A stretch of DNA of 64,000 bases from Desulfomonile tiedjei DSM 6799. Its GTDB lineage: Bacteria > Desulfobacterota > Desulfomonilia > Desulfomonilales > Desulfomonilaceae. The position numbers and the translations under genes are program-made. The notes beneath the pieces were generated by a model. The model saw only the letters and a list, made by a program, of their open reading frames with translations. It was not told the origin of the DNA and did not search any database. Positions 10,096 through 19,359 of the stretch are shown piece after piece. Location: the NCBI RefSeq assembly GCF_000266945.1, contig NC_018025.1, forward strand, positions 1 to 64,000. Direction: 5' to 3'. Every line of letters starts with the position of its first letter. The first letter of the stretch is position 1.

Positions 10096-12533
10096 GCTTC
10101 ACTCTTCTTGTTGAAAGACTTTGTCAGTTTTTCGGCTGCTTCTTCTATTTCCTGGGGTGTGAGTTTTCTCAAGCCCTCTTCCATTTCCTTTATGACCTTT
10201 GCGAACTGAGCCCCTTCAGCAGCCGACACCCAGGCTAATCTCAGACGATCCTTGTTAATCCCGAGCTTCTCCATGCGTTTCCAGAAACGATCTACTCTTC
10301 GTGCAGTATTCTGGTTCGCATTGTTGTAATGGCAGTCTGCAGGATGGCAACCTGAAACCAGGACGCCGCCGGCGCCCATGCTGAAGGCCTTTTCAATCCA
10401 GGATGGAGATACCCGAGCAGAACACATAGTGCGTATAATGCGAACATTATGCGGATACTGCATCCTCGACACTCCGGCAAAATCCGCACCGGCATACGAA
10501 CACCAGTTGCACGCGAACGCCAAAATCTTGTTGTGCGGGTCAATAGCCAAAGCTGCATCGATTTGCGACACGATCTGTTCTTCTGTGAAGTGGGCCTGGT
10601 CAATGGCTCCAAACCTGCACTCAGGAACACAGGCCCCGCATCCCTGACACGCTGCTTCGATAACCCTGTAGAATCCCTGTTCTTTACTGCCTTCAATGGC
10701 ATGATAGGGACAAACGCGAGCGCACAGACCACAGGCCGTACATTTTTCCGGATCGATGTGGGACGTTATGGCAGGTATCTGAACTTCACCCTTGGACATG
10801 AGAATGTTGGCTCTCGATGCCGCCGCAGAAGCCTGAGTCACGGAATCTTTAATATCTTTCGGACCTTCTGCCGCTCCCGCCAGAAATACCCCTCCAGTGG
10901 TAGTGTCTACCGGTCGGAGTTTCGGATGCGCTTCCATGTAAAAGCCGTCGGTATCTGTTGCGAGATTGAGTAGTCGTTGGATTTTTTCCGCGTCTTTGTG
11001 CGGCTTGATGCCTACGGAAAGGATCACCATATCCATATGGAATTTATAATGACTTCCCAAAAGGGTGTTCTCGCCTAAAAGTGTGAGGTCGCCGGTCTGA
11101 ATATCCTCGATGATTTCACCGGGGATTCCGCGCATGAAAACGACGCCTTCTCGACGGGCTCTCTGAAAGAGATCCTCGAAACCTTTCCCGAATGCACGAA
11201 TATCAATGTAGAAGACATGGATTTCCGTGTCCGGCCAGTGTTCCTTGATGAGCAGAGCGTCCTTTACCGTATTCATGCAACATACGTTGCTGCAGTACGG
11301 ATTGCTTCTTTTACTCCTGGATCCGATGCACTGAAGAAACGCTACTTTTTTCGGTCTCTTGCGATCTGACGGTCGAATCAACTCGCCGCCGGAAGGCCCG
11401 CCAGCATTGATGAGTCGTTCGAATTCAAGAGTCGTGATGACATTCGGGAATTTACCGTACCCAAGCTCAGTCAATGCAGTGGGATCGTACACCTCAACGC
11501 CCGTGGCTACGACGATAGTACCGACTTCAAGCTCAAGGATTTGGTCTTTATCCGCGAAATCGATGCATTTGTGAGAACAGGATTGAAAACAGCGATCGCA
11601 GGCAACGATTCCCTGATTGTTCAAGCACCGGTCCATATCGATGAGAAAAGTGGACGGAACTGCTTGCGCGAAGGGGATATGAATGGCCCGGCGAATGGAC
11701 AGCCCGGCATTAAATTCATCCGGTGAAAGCTGAGGACACGCCTGAATACAGTCCCCGCAGGCGGTGCATTCTTTCGTGACATATCGAGCCTTTTTGAGGA
11801 TCTTTGCCTTGAAATTACCGATATGGCCTTGCACTTCCTGGATTTCCGAGAGAGTCAATAGTTCGATATTCGGATGTCTTCCCACTTCGCTCATTTTTGG
11901 CGCCAGGATACAGATGGAGCAATCCATAGTGGGAAAGGTCTTGTCTATCTGGGCCATACGGCCGCCGATACTGCCGGTACGTTCCACGAGATACACCTTG
12001 TATCCGGCATCGGCCATATCGAGAGCAGCCTGGATTCCTGCCACACCTCCACCGATGACCATCGCTTTCCGAGTGACTGGAACCGTAACCTCAATTTGCG
12101 GCTTCAGGCGTGCAGCTCTGTTTACCGCCATGGCGACCAGATCTTTGGCCTTTTCGGTGGCAGCGTCCTTATCGTGCAGGTGAACCCACGAACAGTGCTC
12201 CCGAATGTTTGCCATTTCCAGGAGATAGGGATTCAAACCGGCACTTTCACAGGCAGCTCTGAAAGTAGGCTCGTGCAGTCTCGGAGTGCAGGAGGCAACA
12301 ACAACACGGTTTAGATCGTGCTCGCGTATATCGTGCTTTATCTGTTCCTGGCCGGGTTCCGAACAGGTGTATAGAGAGTCTTTCGCGAGGATAACGCCGG
12401 GCAAGTGACTGGCGTACTCAGCTACTTCGTCACATCGGACCGTGCCACCGATGTTCTTACCGCAATGGCAGACATAGACACCGATGCGAAGAGAACTCTT
12501 GATCGGCTCGATGGTTTCATTTATTTCTTTCAA
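10092..12533 (-). CDS. hdrA: HdrA fused to MvhD-like domain
   Basis: FAD and Fe-S subunit at the electron-bifurcating centre of Hdr complexes, 813 residues. In order: N-terminal CxCxxN-type region (YVCHCGKNIGG, 20-30), dinucleotide motif GGGVAG (161-166), DCSIC near 205, an inserted 4Fe-4S motif (CTACGDCIQAC, near 253), two further C-terminal 4Fe-4S motifs (CTACGLC near 590, CQGCGAC near 622), and an MvhD-like [2Fe-2S] domain (CNWCSYAG near 672, then TMCSARV and SGCHPADCHY). In methanogens MvhD is separate and takes electrons from a hydrogenase; here it is fused and no hydrogenase is nearby. Start is TTG at 12533, ten bases after GGAGG. hdrC follows with overlap. Confidence 0.93.
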   Translation of the reverse strand: MKEINETIEPIKSSLRIGVYVCHCGKNIGGTVRCDEVAEYASHLPGVILAKDSLYTCSEPGQEQIKHDIREHDLNRVVVASCTPRLHEPTFRAACESAGLNPYLLEMANIREHCSWVHLHDKDAATEKAKDLVAMAVNRAARLKPQIEVTVPVTRKAMVIGGGVAGIQAALDMADAGYKVYLVERTGSIGGRMAQIDKTFPTMDCSICILAPKMSEVGRHPNIELLTLSEIQEVQGHIGNFKAKILKKARYVTKECTACGDCIQACPQLSPDEFNAGLSIRRAIHIPFAQAVPSTFLIDMDRCLNNQGIVACDRCFQSCSHKCIDFADKDQILELEVGTIVVATGVEVYDPTALTELGYGKFPNVITTLEFERLINAGGPSGGELIRPSDRKRPKKVAFLQCIGSRSKRSNPYCSNVCCMNTVKDALLIKEHWPDTEIHVFYIDIRAFGKGFEDLFQRARREGVVFMRGIPGEIIEDIQTGDLTLLGENTLLGSHYKFHMDMVILSVGIKPHKDAEKIQRLLNLATDTDGFYMEAHPKLRPVDTTTGGVFLAGAAEGPKDIKDSVTQASAAASRANILMSKGEVQIPAITSHIDPEKCTACGLCARVCPYHAIEGSKEQGFYRVIEAACQGCGACVPECRFGAIDQAHFTEEQIVSQIDAALAIDPHNKILAFACNWCSYAGADFAGVSRMQYPHNVRIIRTMCSARVSPSWIEKAFSMGAGGVLVSGCHPADCHYNNANQNTARRVDRFWKRMEKLGINKDRLRLAWVSAAEGAQFAKVIKEMEEGLRKLTPQEIEEAAEKLTKSFNKKSEA

Positions 12534-12679
12534 TGAACAGTATCCTCCAGCACATCCGCTTCAGAACTTTGTGAAACACTTTGTCGATGTGGATCTTCGG
12601 ACAAAGGTGCTCACGACTTCCCCTCTTTGGATACAGCCGCACCTTTGTGCATTCGGAAATTCAGAGAGACTTGACGCCA

Positions 12680-13246
12680 TCATGCATTGGCTTGCATGCG
12701 TTTCAACAGATCCACTCCATACTGATAACCCCTGTCGAAAGCGGAAATATTGAGTTCCTCCGTACCTGCCGGAATCGATGAGAGTACCGAATTCTTAAGA
12801 GATTCGTAAGCGACCACGTTTCCCAGAGCGCCAACCGCTCCCAGCATTACGATATTTGCCACAATCTTCTTGCCCATAGATTCCGCGAGACGAGTGGCCG
12901 GAACCCTGTAAACGGTGATTCCTTCAGGGTCCTTGTCGATAGTGACTAAATCTTCGTCGAGGATCAGGGTGCCTCCGGGAAGGATGGATTGACCGTACGT
13001 GGTCCAAGCTCCTTGACTCATGATCACGAGAACCGCAGGGCGGCCGACTTTCGGATAATGCACGACATCATCCGAGATGACCACATCTGCGCTGCACGAA
13101 CCGCCTCTGGCTTCCGGGCCGTAACTCTGGGTGAAGACCGCATTTTTCTTCTCAAAAAGCGCTGCTGCTTTACCGAGGATATGACCGGACAAGATTATCC
13201 CCTGTCCTCCAAAACCTGCAAGCCTGATCTCCTGTTTCTCACTCAT
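12680..13246 (-). CDS. korC: 2-oxoacid:ferredoxin oxidoreductase gamma subunit
   Basis: Gamma subunit of a TPP-dependent 2-oxoacid:ferredoxin oxidoreductase, needed for CoA binding. The 188 residues show the family start RLAGFGGQGIILSG (residues 8-21), then SYGPEARGG (near 42) and a C-terminal helix. The ATG at 13246 overlaps the korB stop by four bases. It ends 147 bp before hdrA, the longest gap in the operon. Which 2-oxoacid is used (2-oxoglutarate, branched-chain or aromatic) cannot be settled by eye; 2-oxoglutarate fits the subunit layout best. Confidence 0.88.
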   Translation of the reverse strand: MSEKQEIRLAGFGGQGIILSGHILGKAAALFEKKNAVFTQSYGPEARGGSCSADVVISDDVVHYPKVGRPAVLVIMSQGAWTTYGQSILPGGTLILDEDLVTIDKDPEGITVYRVPATRLAESMGKKIVANIVMLGAVGALGNVVAYESLKNSVLSSIPAGTEELNISAFDRGYQYGVDLLKRMQANA

Positions 13247-14166
13247 GCGGCTTTGCCCTTTTCTTTCCCTTTTCCCTTTGCTGCGGCTCGAGCGACCACT
13301 TTGCCCCGATAATTCTCCATGAAATCGGCTCGCTGCGTATTAACAAAGGTTCCAACGATGATTTTTTCTCTGAGGCGAATTCCGGTTTCTCTCAGATCGG
13401 CGCCATTCCTGATTTCAGACATCTCACGATAATAGCGCATCTCTTCCAATCCGGAGCCAAGCTTGTTCGGTCTGCCGTATCCCGTGGGACATGGTGTGAT
13501 AGCCTCGATGAAGGTAAATCCCTTCTTATCGAATGTCTGGCTGATGGAATGCACGAGCTGCCGTGGATGGAACGTGGTCCAGCGGGCAACATAGACAGCT
13601 CCGGCTGCATGAGCCAAATACGGGAGATTAAAACCGGGTTCCGCATTGCCCGTGGGAGTGGTGGACGTTCGGGCCTCGAGCGGAGTTGTGGGAGCCACTT
13701 GCCCGCCCGTCATACCGAAATTGAAATTATTCACGCACAGCACTTTCAGATTCACATTGCGCCGGGCTGCGTGGATCAGATGATTCCCTCCGATGGCGAA
13801 TAAGTCGCCGTCTCCCGAAAACACCGTCACATGGAGATCGGGTTTGGCCAGCGCTAACCCGGTAGCAAAAGGAATGGCTCTGCCATGGGTGGTATGGTAC
13901 GTGTCCATGTCGAGGTATCCCGCGACCCTTCCCGTACAACCGATGCCGGACACTACAGCGCTTTGATCCACCGTGAGTCCCTTGCGGCGCATGGCTTCAA
14001 TGAATGAGGTGAGGACAACTCCAAGCCCGCAACCGGGGCACCAGATATGCGGAATTCTTCCGGGTTTCAGGTACTTGTCATCCGGATGAAGGCCATGATC
14101 CTTTTGAATGAGCAGGTCCGCAGCTTCCTTGTTGAATGGAACGGTTTCTCTAAGCTTTACCTTCAT
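13243..14166 (-). CDS. korB: 2-oxoacid:ferredoxin oxidoreductase beta (TPP) subunit
   Basis: Catalytic subunit that binds thiamine diphosphate and a [4Fe-4S] cluster. Seen in 307 residues: CPGCGLGVVLT (near 45), GIGCTGRVAGYLD (near 75), the TPP/Mg motif GDGDLFAIGGNH (near 118) ending in VNNFNFGMTGGQ (near 145). The C-terminus is very rich in Lys, Gly, Ala and Arg. GGAG stands five bases before the ATG at 14166. It follows korA after 130 bp and overlaps korC. The length and the separate alpha, gamma and delta subunits match KorABCD rather than the single-chain pyruvate enzyme. Confidence 0.92.
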   Translation of the reverse strand: MKVKLRETVPFNKEAADLLIQKDHGLHPDDKYLKPGRIPHIWCPGCGLGVVLTSFIEAMRRKGLTVDQSAVVSGIGCTGRVAGYLDMDTYHTTHGRAIPFATGLALAKPDLHVTVFSGDGDLFAIGGNHLIHAARRNVNLKVLCVNNFNFGMTGGQVAPTTPLEARTSTTPTGNAEPGFNLPYLAHAAGAVYVARWTTFHPRQLVHSISQTFDKKGFTFIEAITPCPTGYGRPNKLGSGLEEMRYYREMSEIRNGADLRETGIRLREKIIVGTFVNTQRADFMENYRGKVVARAAAKGKGKEKGKAA

Positions 14167-14296
14167 GAATTCTCCACATATCGATCATCGAGATCGTTGT
14201 ATGCAGGCCGACCAATGCTATTCATATTCGAGCCCGCACGTACAGTACGTCTGTTCGTAAACGCACCAGAGCGGGAAATCTTACCGGCTGCACGCA

Positions 14297-15445
14297 TTAC
14301 AAACATTCCAGGACGGTTTCCGTTATTTCTTCGGGAGTATGGATAGACCCGCCCATGAGAGCCATTAAAACCACTTCGGCATTTCCCTGGGCAGTTCGTT
14401 CGACTTCATACGCGATCTGCCCGTAGTTGATTTCGGGAACCACAAAAGCTTTTGCCTGTTTTGCAAGGCGTCGTATCACCTGAGAAGGAAAAGGCCACAA
14501 GGTAATCAGTCTAAGGAGCCCTGCCTTTACACCTTTTGCTCTCATGTCTTCCACCGATTGACGGGCAACCCGCGAGGTACAGCCGTATGCCACGACGACG
14601 ACTTCAGCATCGTCAAGGAAAACCGCATCATATCGGATAATTTTTTCAGCGTTCTTGCGAATCTTATCCACAATGTGCCGGACATTCCGTTCCTGAACCG
14701 CATCCGTGATTACGGGATATCCTCGTTCATCGTGAGTCAGACCCGTCACATGCACGTGATACCCCTGGCCGGCAACAGCCATCGGTGCGGGCATCAAATC
14801 TTCCGTGGCGAACGGCAAGTACTCTTGTTTTGACACTTGAGGCTTCTTGCGATCGACGATCTTCAGCTTATCCCGCGGTGGAATAATGACCTTTTCGGTC
14901 ATATGCCCCACAACTTCGTCACCAAGCACAAAAACAGGCTGGCGGTAGATTTCCGACAGATTGAATGCATCCACAGTAAAATCGAAGCATTCCTGGGGCG
15001 ATGAAGGAGCCAAAGCAATGCAGCCGTAATCCCCATGAGAACCCCATCTCGCCTGCATAACATCCGCCTGGCCTACAAGTGTCGGAAGACCCGTGGAAGG
15101 GCCACCTCGCTGTATATTGACAACAACGCAGGGCGTTTCAGTCATCATCCCGAGACCGATATTCTCCATCATCAGAGAAAAACCCGGACCCGACGTGGAG
15201 GTCATTGATTTCACGCCTCCCCAGGAAGCACCCAGAATCGCGGCCATGGAGGCGATCTCGTCTTCCATCTGGATGTACACACCGCCTACCTGGGGCAGTC
15301 TTCTGGCCATGCGTTCGGCAACTTCCGTCGCAGGAGTTATGGGATATCCGGCAAAGAAACGGCATCCTGCAGCAATTCCGCCTTCCGCGCAGGCCGCATC
15401 TCCGTGAATAAAATGTTCACCGGTCAGAATATCTTTATCTGCCAT
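14297..15445 (-). CDS. korA: 2-oxoacid:ferredoxin oxidoreductase alpha subunit
   Basis: Alpha subunit, 382 residues. It carries GYPITPATEVAE (near residue 34), EDEIASMAAILGASWGG (near 61) and the STSGPGFSLM motif (near 83), all marks of the pyrimidine-binding domain. C-terminal domain II begins near residue 270 with VVVAYGCTSRVARQ. The ATG at 15445 has an AGGAACCCAGG stretch upstream. It follows the ferredoxin gene by 56 bp, giving transcription order korD-korA-korB-korC. KorA and PorA differ mainly in substrate pocket, which I cannot judge here. Confidence 0.92.
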   Translation of the reverse strand: MADKDILTGEHFIHGDAACAEGGIAAGCRFFAGYPITPATEVAERMARRLPQVGGVYIQMEDEIASMAAILGASWGGVKSMTSTSGPGFSLMMENIGLGMMTETPCVVVNIQRGGPSTGLPTLVGQADVMQARWGSHGDYGCIALAPSSPQECFDFTVDAFNLSEIYRQPVFVLGDEVVGHMTEKVIIPPRDKLKIVDRKKPQVSKQEYLPFATEDLMPAPMAVAGQGYHVHVTGLTHDERGYPVITDAVQERNVRHIVDKIRKNAEKIIRYDAVFLDDAEVVVVAYGCTSRVARQSVEDMRAKGVKAGLLRLITLWPFPSQVIRRLAKQAKAFVVPEINYGQIAYEVERTAQGNAEVVLMALMGGSIHTPEEITETVLECL

Positions 15446-15501
15446 CTAAAACCTGGGTTCCTTTAAAGAATAGTGGAGGAATGTTGTTATGCCACAGGCG
15501 G

Positions 15502-15840
15502 TTATCGTTTTTGGGATCGCTTATCTTTTCGAGAATACCGTGTGGTTACCTTCTGTATATCTTCTTCTGTAATCTTCTTCGCTTCCTTCAACTCCGTGAA
15601 GATCGCAAATTCCGGACAAATGAGACCGCACAGTCCGCATTCCACACAGTCTTCCGCTTGCATTACTACTTCCGGCGGATGATATCCCTTGGCGTTGAAT
15701 CGTTTGCTTTCCTTCAAACAACCGTTAGGACAGAATTCGATACAGAATCCGCATCCTTTACAGCGATTTTCGATAATATTTACAATTCCTTGCGGAATCG
15801 AATGAGCCTCGGAATCAAGGGGTAGGCGCCAGAATTTCAT
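15502..15840 (-). CDS. korD: Kor delta subunit, 2[4Fe-4S] ferredoxin
   Basis: Ferredoxin-like subunit, 112 residues, that takes electrons from KorAB. Two full motifs are present: Cys27, Cys30, Cys33, Cys37 and Cys65, Cys68, Cys71, Cys75. The 28-residue link between clusters includes an FNAKGYHPPEV stretch typical of KorD. The C-terminal tail (80-112) is rich in Lys and Arg. First gene of the operon; a good sigma-70 promoter lies 40-67 bp upstream. Confidence 0.9.
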   Translation of the reverse strand: MKFWRLPLDSEAHSIPQGIVNIIENRCKGCGFCIEFCPNGCLKESKRFNAKGYHPPEVVMQAEDCVECGLCGLICPEFAIFTELKEAKKITEEDIQKVTTRYSRKDKRSQKR

Positions 15841-15879
15841 GCGTTCGTCTCCGTATTCGGAATGCGCTGAAGTGTGAGT

Positions 15880-15907
15880 AGTATAGTCTATTTTTCCCAG
15901 GAGTCAA
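15880..15907 (-). promoter_or_regulatory. Sigma-70 promoter of the kor-hdr operon
   Basis: On the minus strand TTGACT (-35, 15902-15907) and TATACT (-10, 15880-15885) are 16 bp apart, five of six bases matching consensus in each. The predicted start near 15873 leaves a leader of about 33 bases before korD. Confidence 0.6.
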
Positions 15908-16061
15908 TTGACGGAAAGGAAGCGGAGATGTCCTGCTTTGAAGACAGTGATGGATGCAAAACAGTAAATGATAATTGGTGATAATCCCCAGGGGTGCATC
16001 GAAGTAGTGTCAAGAAGGCCTGGAAAGATCTTATTAGTCAGACACATGAGTCTCCAACGGC

Positions 16062-16397
16062 TCAATCGTCTCGTGATCGGGCTTTCAAGGTTGAAATTGC
16101 TTCTGAAATTGCTAAATCCAGAGTTTGGATGGGAATATTCTTGTACGTAGCTTCATTTCTTCTTCGAACGTCAATTATGAAGACATGCCTGATATCGTCT
16201 GCTACGCCATAGATGACGCGGATATCCTGATGTTTTACCCTCAAAATATTCTTGTGCCCCATGACATTGTCACACCCGGAGGGCCTTGGGTCATTCTTCA
16301 ACGGTTCAATTAATTCGCGCGCAACACTCTGTTCGTGTTTCTGAAATTTACGCAAGCTTCGTTTGGCTGGTCCGAGAATCTGAATTATGTAAGACAA
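16062..16397 (-). CDS. RelE/ParE-superfamily toxin
   Basis: Predicted type II toxin, 111 residues. The pattern fits RelE/ParE: N-terminal helix with AKRSLRKF (10-17) and LIEPLKNDPRP, then strands LRVKHQDIRVIYGV (52-65) and HVFIIDVRRRNEATY (71-85). RelE members cut mRNA on ribosomes and ParE members poison gyrase; the sequence alone does not decide. The start is a TTG at 16397, eight bases after the antitoxin stop. The C-terminal tail after the fold (about 90-111) is longer than in most members. Confidence 0.75.
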   Translation of the reverse strand: MSYIIQILGPAKRSLRKFQKHEQSVARELIEPLKNDPRPSGCDNVMGHKNILRVKHQDIRVIYGVADDIRHVFIIDVRRRNEATYKNIPIQTLDLAISEAISTLKARSRDD

Positions 16398-16405
16398 GGA
16401 TTAAT

Positions 16406-16615
16406 CTATTCCGTTGCATCAAGTTCTTTTACAAACTCATCCCAATCAGAAATGTCTGCCGTTTCGCGTACTTCGTCTATAGCCTGAATTGCTGCGGCCA
16501 TGTCCAGACAATCTTCCAATTTCTCGATTAGCTGCTCTCGATCAACTTCCTGGTCTTCTACAATAAAAGCAGCACAGACTTTTTGCATATCTTCTGTACT
16601 GGACTTGATCATCAT
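16406..16615 (-). CDS. Antitoxin partner of the RelE/ParE toxin
   Basis: Small acidic protein of 69 residues directly upstream of the toxin, the usual antitoxin-first order. The C-terminal half is rich in Asp and Glu (EVRETADISDWDEFVKELDATE region), as expected for the segment that wraps the toxin. No DNA-binding fold is evident to me. The ATG at 16615 is chosen over an upstream ATG at 16675 because GAAGGGA precedes it. Antitoxin identity rests on position, size and charge. Confidence 0.6.
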   Translation of the reverse strand: MMIKSSTEDMQKVCAAFIVEDQEVDREQLIEKLEDCLDMAAAIQAIDEVRETADISDWDEFVKELDATE

Positions 16616-16770
16616 ATCTTCCCTTCTGTCTTCCGAGACTTCGTGCAGCAAACTCTTTCCAAAATCCAGAATCAAGGATCACATGAAACTGAAACGATCA
16701 GATTACTGCGTCCTTGATTCAGAATCTGAGAGTCCGGCAGCGTTACTCACCCCATAACACAAACCGAACT

Positions 16771-16812
16771 GATAATATCTTCATTTCTTAGAGACCACAA
16801 TAATATTATCAA
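16771..16812. promoter_or_regulatory. Inverted repeat upstream of toxin-antitoxin pair
   Basis: TGATAATAT (16771-16779) and ATATTATCA (16804-16812) form a 9-bp inverted repeat about 155 bp upstream of the antitoxin and 80 bp after chlID. It could be an autoregulatory operator or a weak hairpin. The other bases of the 277-bp gap show nothing clear. Confidence 0.3.
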
Positions 16813-16892
16813 GTTCCAGAGGGCGAGACTCCCCGAATTGCGAGACTGCCAAGAGAAGGAACCGATCATAAGACAAGTACTACGAGTTACCT

Positions 16893-18857
16893 TCAGGTAC
16901 CGCTGTTTCGAGCGATTCTCAAAAGTACGTCCGCCTTGAGATCCTTGATGCGAAAGTAATCTGCAGCCATTACTTTTGCCAGTCGCGCGGCCAATCCATC
17001 ATGGAAAGTTCCTTCTTCCTCTGCGTCCACCACCACTGATTTGATCCGTTTATCAGAGGCAATGCTCTGTGCAATGGCAAGAGCCTCCCAGAAAGGGTCG
17101 CCTTTGCCGATACCTTCGTTAGCTTTTCCATCCGTAATCACAATTACAATCGGTCTGCAACCTGGATCTTTGATCATCATAGTGCGCAAGAGTTCGCCGC
17201 CTTTGCGCAGACCCGCGGCGAGAGGTGTTTTTCCGCCAACCGGGAGTTCTTTCAACAGCTTACCAGCCAAGTACATGGAAGAAGTAGGAGGAAGATTTAC
17301 CACCGCCTCTTGTTTCCTGAACGATATCATCGCAATCCGATCTCGCTTCTGATATGCGTCATGCAACAATGACATGATTGCACCTTTAGAAGCGACCATT
17401 CTCCCTTTTGCCCCCATGGAGCCACTGGCATCCACAAGAAAAAGGAGAAAATTGCCAGTTCGTGTTTCCCGGATTTTTTCTCTGATATCTTCGTTTCTGA
17501 TGACAACCGCCATTCCGGGCTTTTTTTCCCGATGAATCTGATGTGGAGCCGCGGCTCTCAACGTTGCATCCAGAGCCAGATCATGATTGCCGCGAGGTTC
17601 CGCAGCCCGAATATATTTGCCTCGCTTGTTCGCGGCTGTTGTGCGGGATCGTCTGCCTGTTGTTTGGCGCACACGTTTTTCAGGCGAATGCACTATTTCT
17701 CGAACCTTGAAGCTCTGTCCGATGTCGAAGATTGCCTCAGGGCTGTCGGTTCGCAGTGCACGTCTTTCTGTGGTCCCGTGTATCTCCTCCTCGAAATTCT
17801 CCGTGGGCGGTACAAGGTGACGAGGGCTGGAGTCTGGATACTCTTCCCATAAAAGGGGATTGACAACAGAAGATTGCGGAGAGTGACCCGATTTTTTCTT
17901 CTTGTTTTCAAAGGCTGCCAGTCTGGAACGATGCGGAAGAGCCAATGCAGCAGCTCTTTCGACATCTTGGTCCACAATCTCGGTTCGCTCTTCGAACGAA
18001 GCAAGTGCTCGAGCCGTATGAGCTATCACCACATCAGCTCTGTGTCCGGCGACATGGTGAACCGTGCAAATCTCGACAATGAAAGATCCGATTCGTCGGG
18101 TCAAACGGACATGCGGCAGAATGTGCGCAGCGCGGGAGAGCCGCTTTAAGAGTAATGAGTCTTCCTGTTCGAATCTTTTACAAAATAATTGGGGTTGCCG
18201 TTCAAACTCGTCTTTGCGACGAAGCACCTCGATTCGAGCTGCGATCTTGGTCTCTGCTTTGATTTCCACGCACAATCCGAAGCGGTCGAGCAATTGAGGT
18301 CTGAGCTCTCCTTCTTCCGGATTCATGGTTCCGACAAGCACAAACTTTGCAGGATGACGATAAAATATACCCTCCCGTTGGACCAGGTTCTCTCCCGAAG
18401 CGGTCACGTCAAGGATTGTGTTGACAAGATGATCTGAAAGCAAATTCACTTCATCTACATACAATATACCGCCATGCGCACGAGCCAGGAGACCCGGCTG
18501 GAACTCCGGTTTCCCGGCCTGGAGCGATTTTGAAAAATCCAATCCGCCAAGGACCATGTCTTCCGTTGCATGGAGAGGCAGAGTAACAACACGAGCTCGA
18601 GGGCCGCCGTTTTCATGGTCGATATGAGCAGGCGGCTGAAATTTGTCGGTCGAGAAAATCGAAGAATGATTGTTGGTGCGGACAGCGGGAAGAAAACGGA
18701 CTAAAGCTCGGACTGCAGTGGATTTGGCTGTACCCTTTTCACCTCGAATCAACACGCCTCCTATGAGCGGGTTGATAATGGTGAGGAGCAACGCGAGCTT
18801 CATGGAATCCTGTCCGAAGATAGCAGAAAAAGGATACTGATGATTGAAGCTCGACAA
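16893..18857 (-). CDS. Magnesium-chelatase-like ChlI-ChlD fusion (AAA+ and VWA)
   Basis: One 654-residue chain joins a ChlI/BchI-type AAA+ motor (Walker A GEKGTAKS, 39-46; VDEVNLLSDH near 135; a sensor region with GTMNPEEGELRP near 175) to an acidic/basic low-complexity linker (about 310-440) and a ChlD-type von Willebrand A domain with the MIDAS motif DASGS (near 480) and TDGKANEG. Such proteins act with a large CobN/ChlH subunit to insert Mg, Co or Ni into tetrapyrroles. No such partner, and no tetrapyrrole gene, is nearby. TTG start at 18857, with GGAG six bases upstream. Confidence 0.88.
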   Translation of the reverse strand: MSSFNHQYPFSAIFGQDSMKLALLLTIINPLIGGVLIRGEKGTAKSTAVRALVRFLPAVRTNNHSSIFSTDKFQPPAHIDHENGGPRARVVTLPLHATEDMVLGGLDFSKSLQAGKPEFQPGLLARAHGGILYVDEVNLLSDHLVNTILDVTASGENLVQREGIFYRHPAKFVLVGTMNPEEGELRPQLLDRFGLCVEIKAETKIAARIEVLRRKDEFERQPQLFCKRFEQEDSLLLKRLSRAAHILPHVRLTRRIGSFIVEICTVHHVAGHRADVVIAHTARALASFEERTEIVDQDVERAAALALPHRSRLAAFENKKKKSGHSPQSSVVNPLLWEEYPDSSPRHLVPPTENFEEEIHGTTERRALRTDSPEAIFDIGQSFKVREIVHSPEKRVRQTTGRRSRTTAANKRGKYIRAAEPRGNHDLALDATLRAAAPHQIHREKKPGMAVVIRNEDIREKIRETRTGNFLLFLVDASGSMGAKGRMVASKGAIMSLLHDAYQKRDRIAMISFRKQEAVVNLPPTSSMYLAGKLLKELPVGGKTPLAAGLRKGGELLRTMMIKDPGCRPIVIVITDGKANEGIGKGDPFWEALAIAQSIASDKRIKSVVVDAEEEGTFHDGLAARLAKVMAADYFRIKDLKADVLLRIARNSGT

Positions 18858-19005
18858 TTAGATCTCCACATCAACCTCTATGATTCAAGGGTTAACAATA
18901 GAACAGGATTCATGGAAGTTCAATAATCGTATTCCTCGTTTCTTTTGCGAGAATTCCATCTTCATGAGGATCACGGGGAACCGCTGTCCTGCATGATTGC
19001 TCCTC

Positions 19006-19141
19006 ATACCGATTCGCTTTTCTTTTCATAATGTGGGAGGCTGGGGTATTCTTCGCTCCGGACGACGCAAAGCCATCTGATCACTTCGCTCAAAACACCC
19101 CAGCCTTCGCTATCTTATGTGCAGAGACTGCGAAATGGTAT
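19006..19141 (+). repeat. 136-bp MITE-like element, copy 1
   Basis: Begins ATACCGATTCGC and ends GCGAAATGGTAT, an imperfect 12-bp terminal inverted repeat (11 of 12). Inside, GAGGCTGGGGT pairs with ACACCCCAGCC. It lies in the 502-bp gap between the divergent chlID and SGNH-like genes; the rest of that gap shows no gene. No transposase reading frame. Confidence 0.75.
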
Positions 19142-19359
19142 CACAGTCATGTCTGTACATCGTGCACCGGAGATAGAACTTTTTCACTTACGCATTTGTC
19201 AAAGGGAAAAAACAGCATATAAACATGAATATGTCTCTAAACGCACATTGCACTTGTTTGGTGCAAAGAAAGTACCGTAAAGTGCTGTTCCGGGCAGGTT
19301 TTTTCAATCCGAAGAACACGTGATATCCTGCAATACTGAAAAATGGCTGGAGTATTTCT

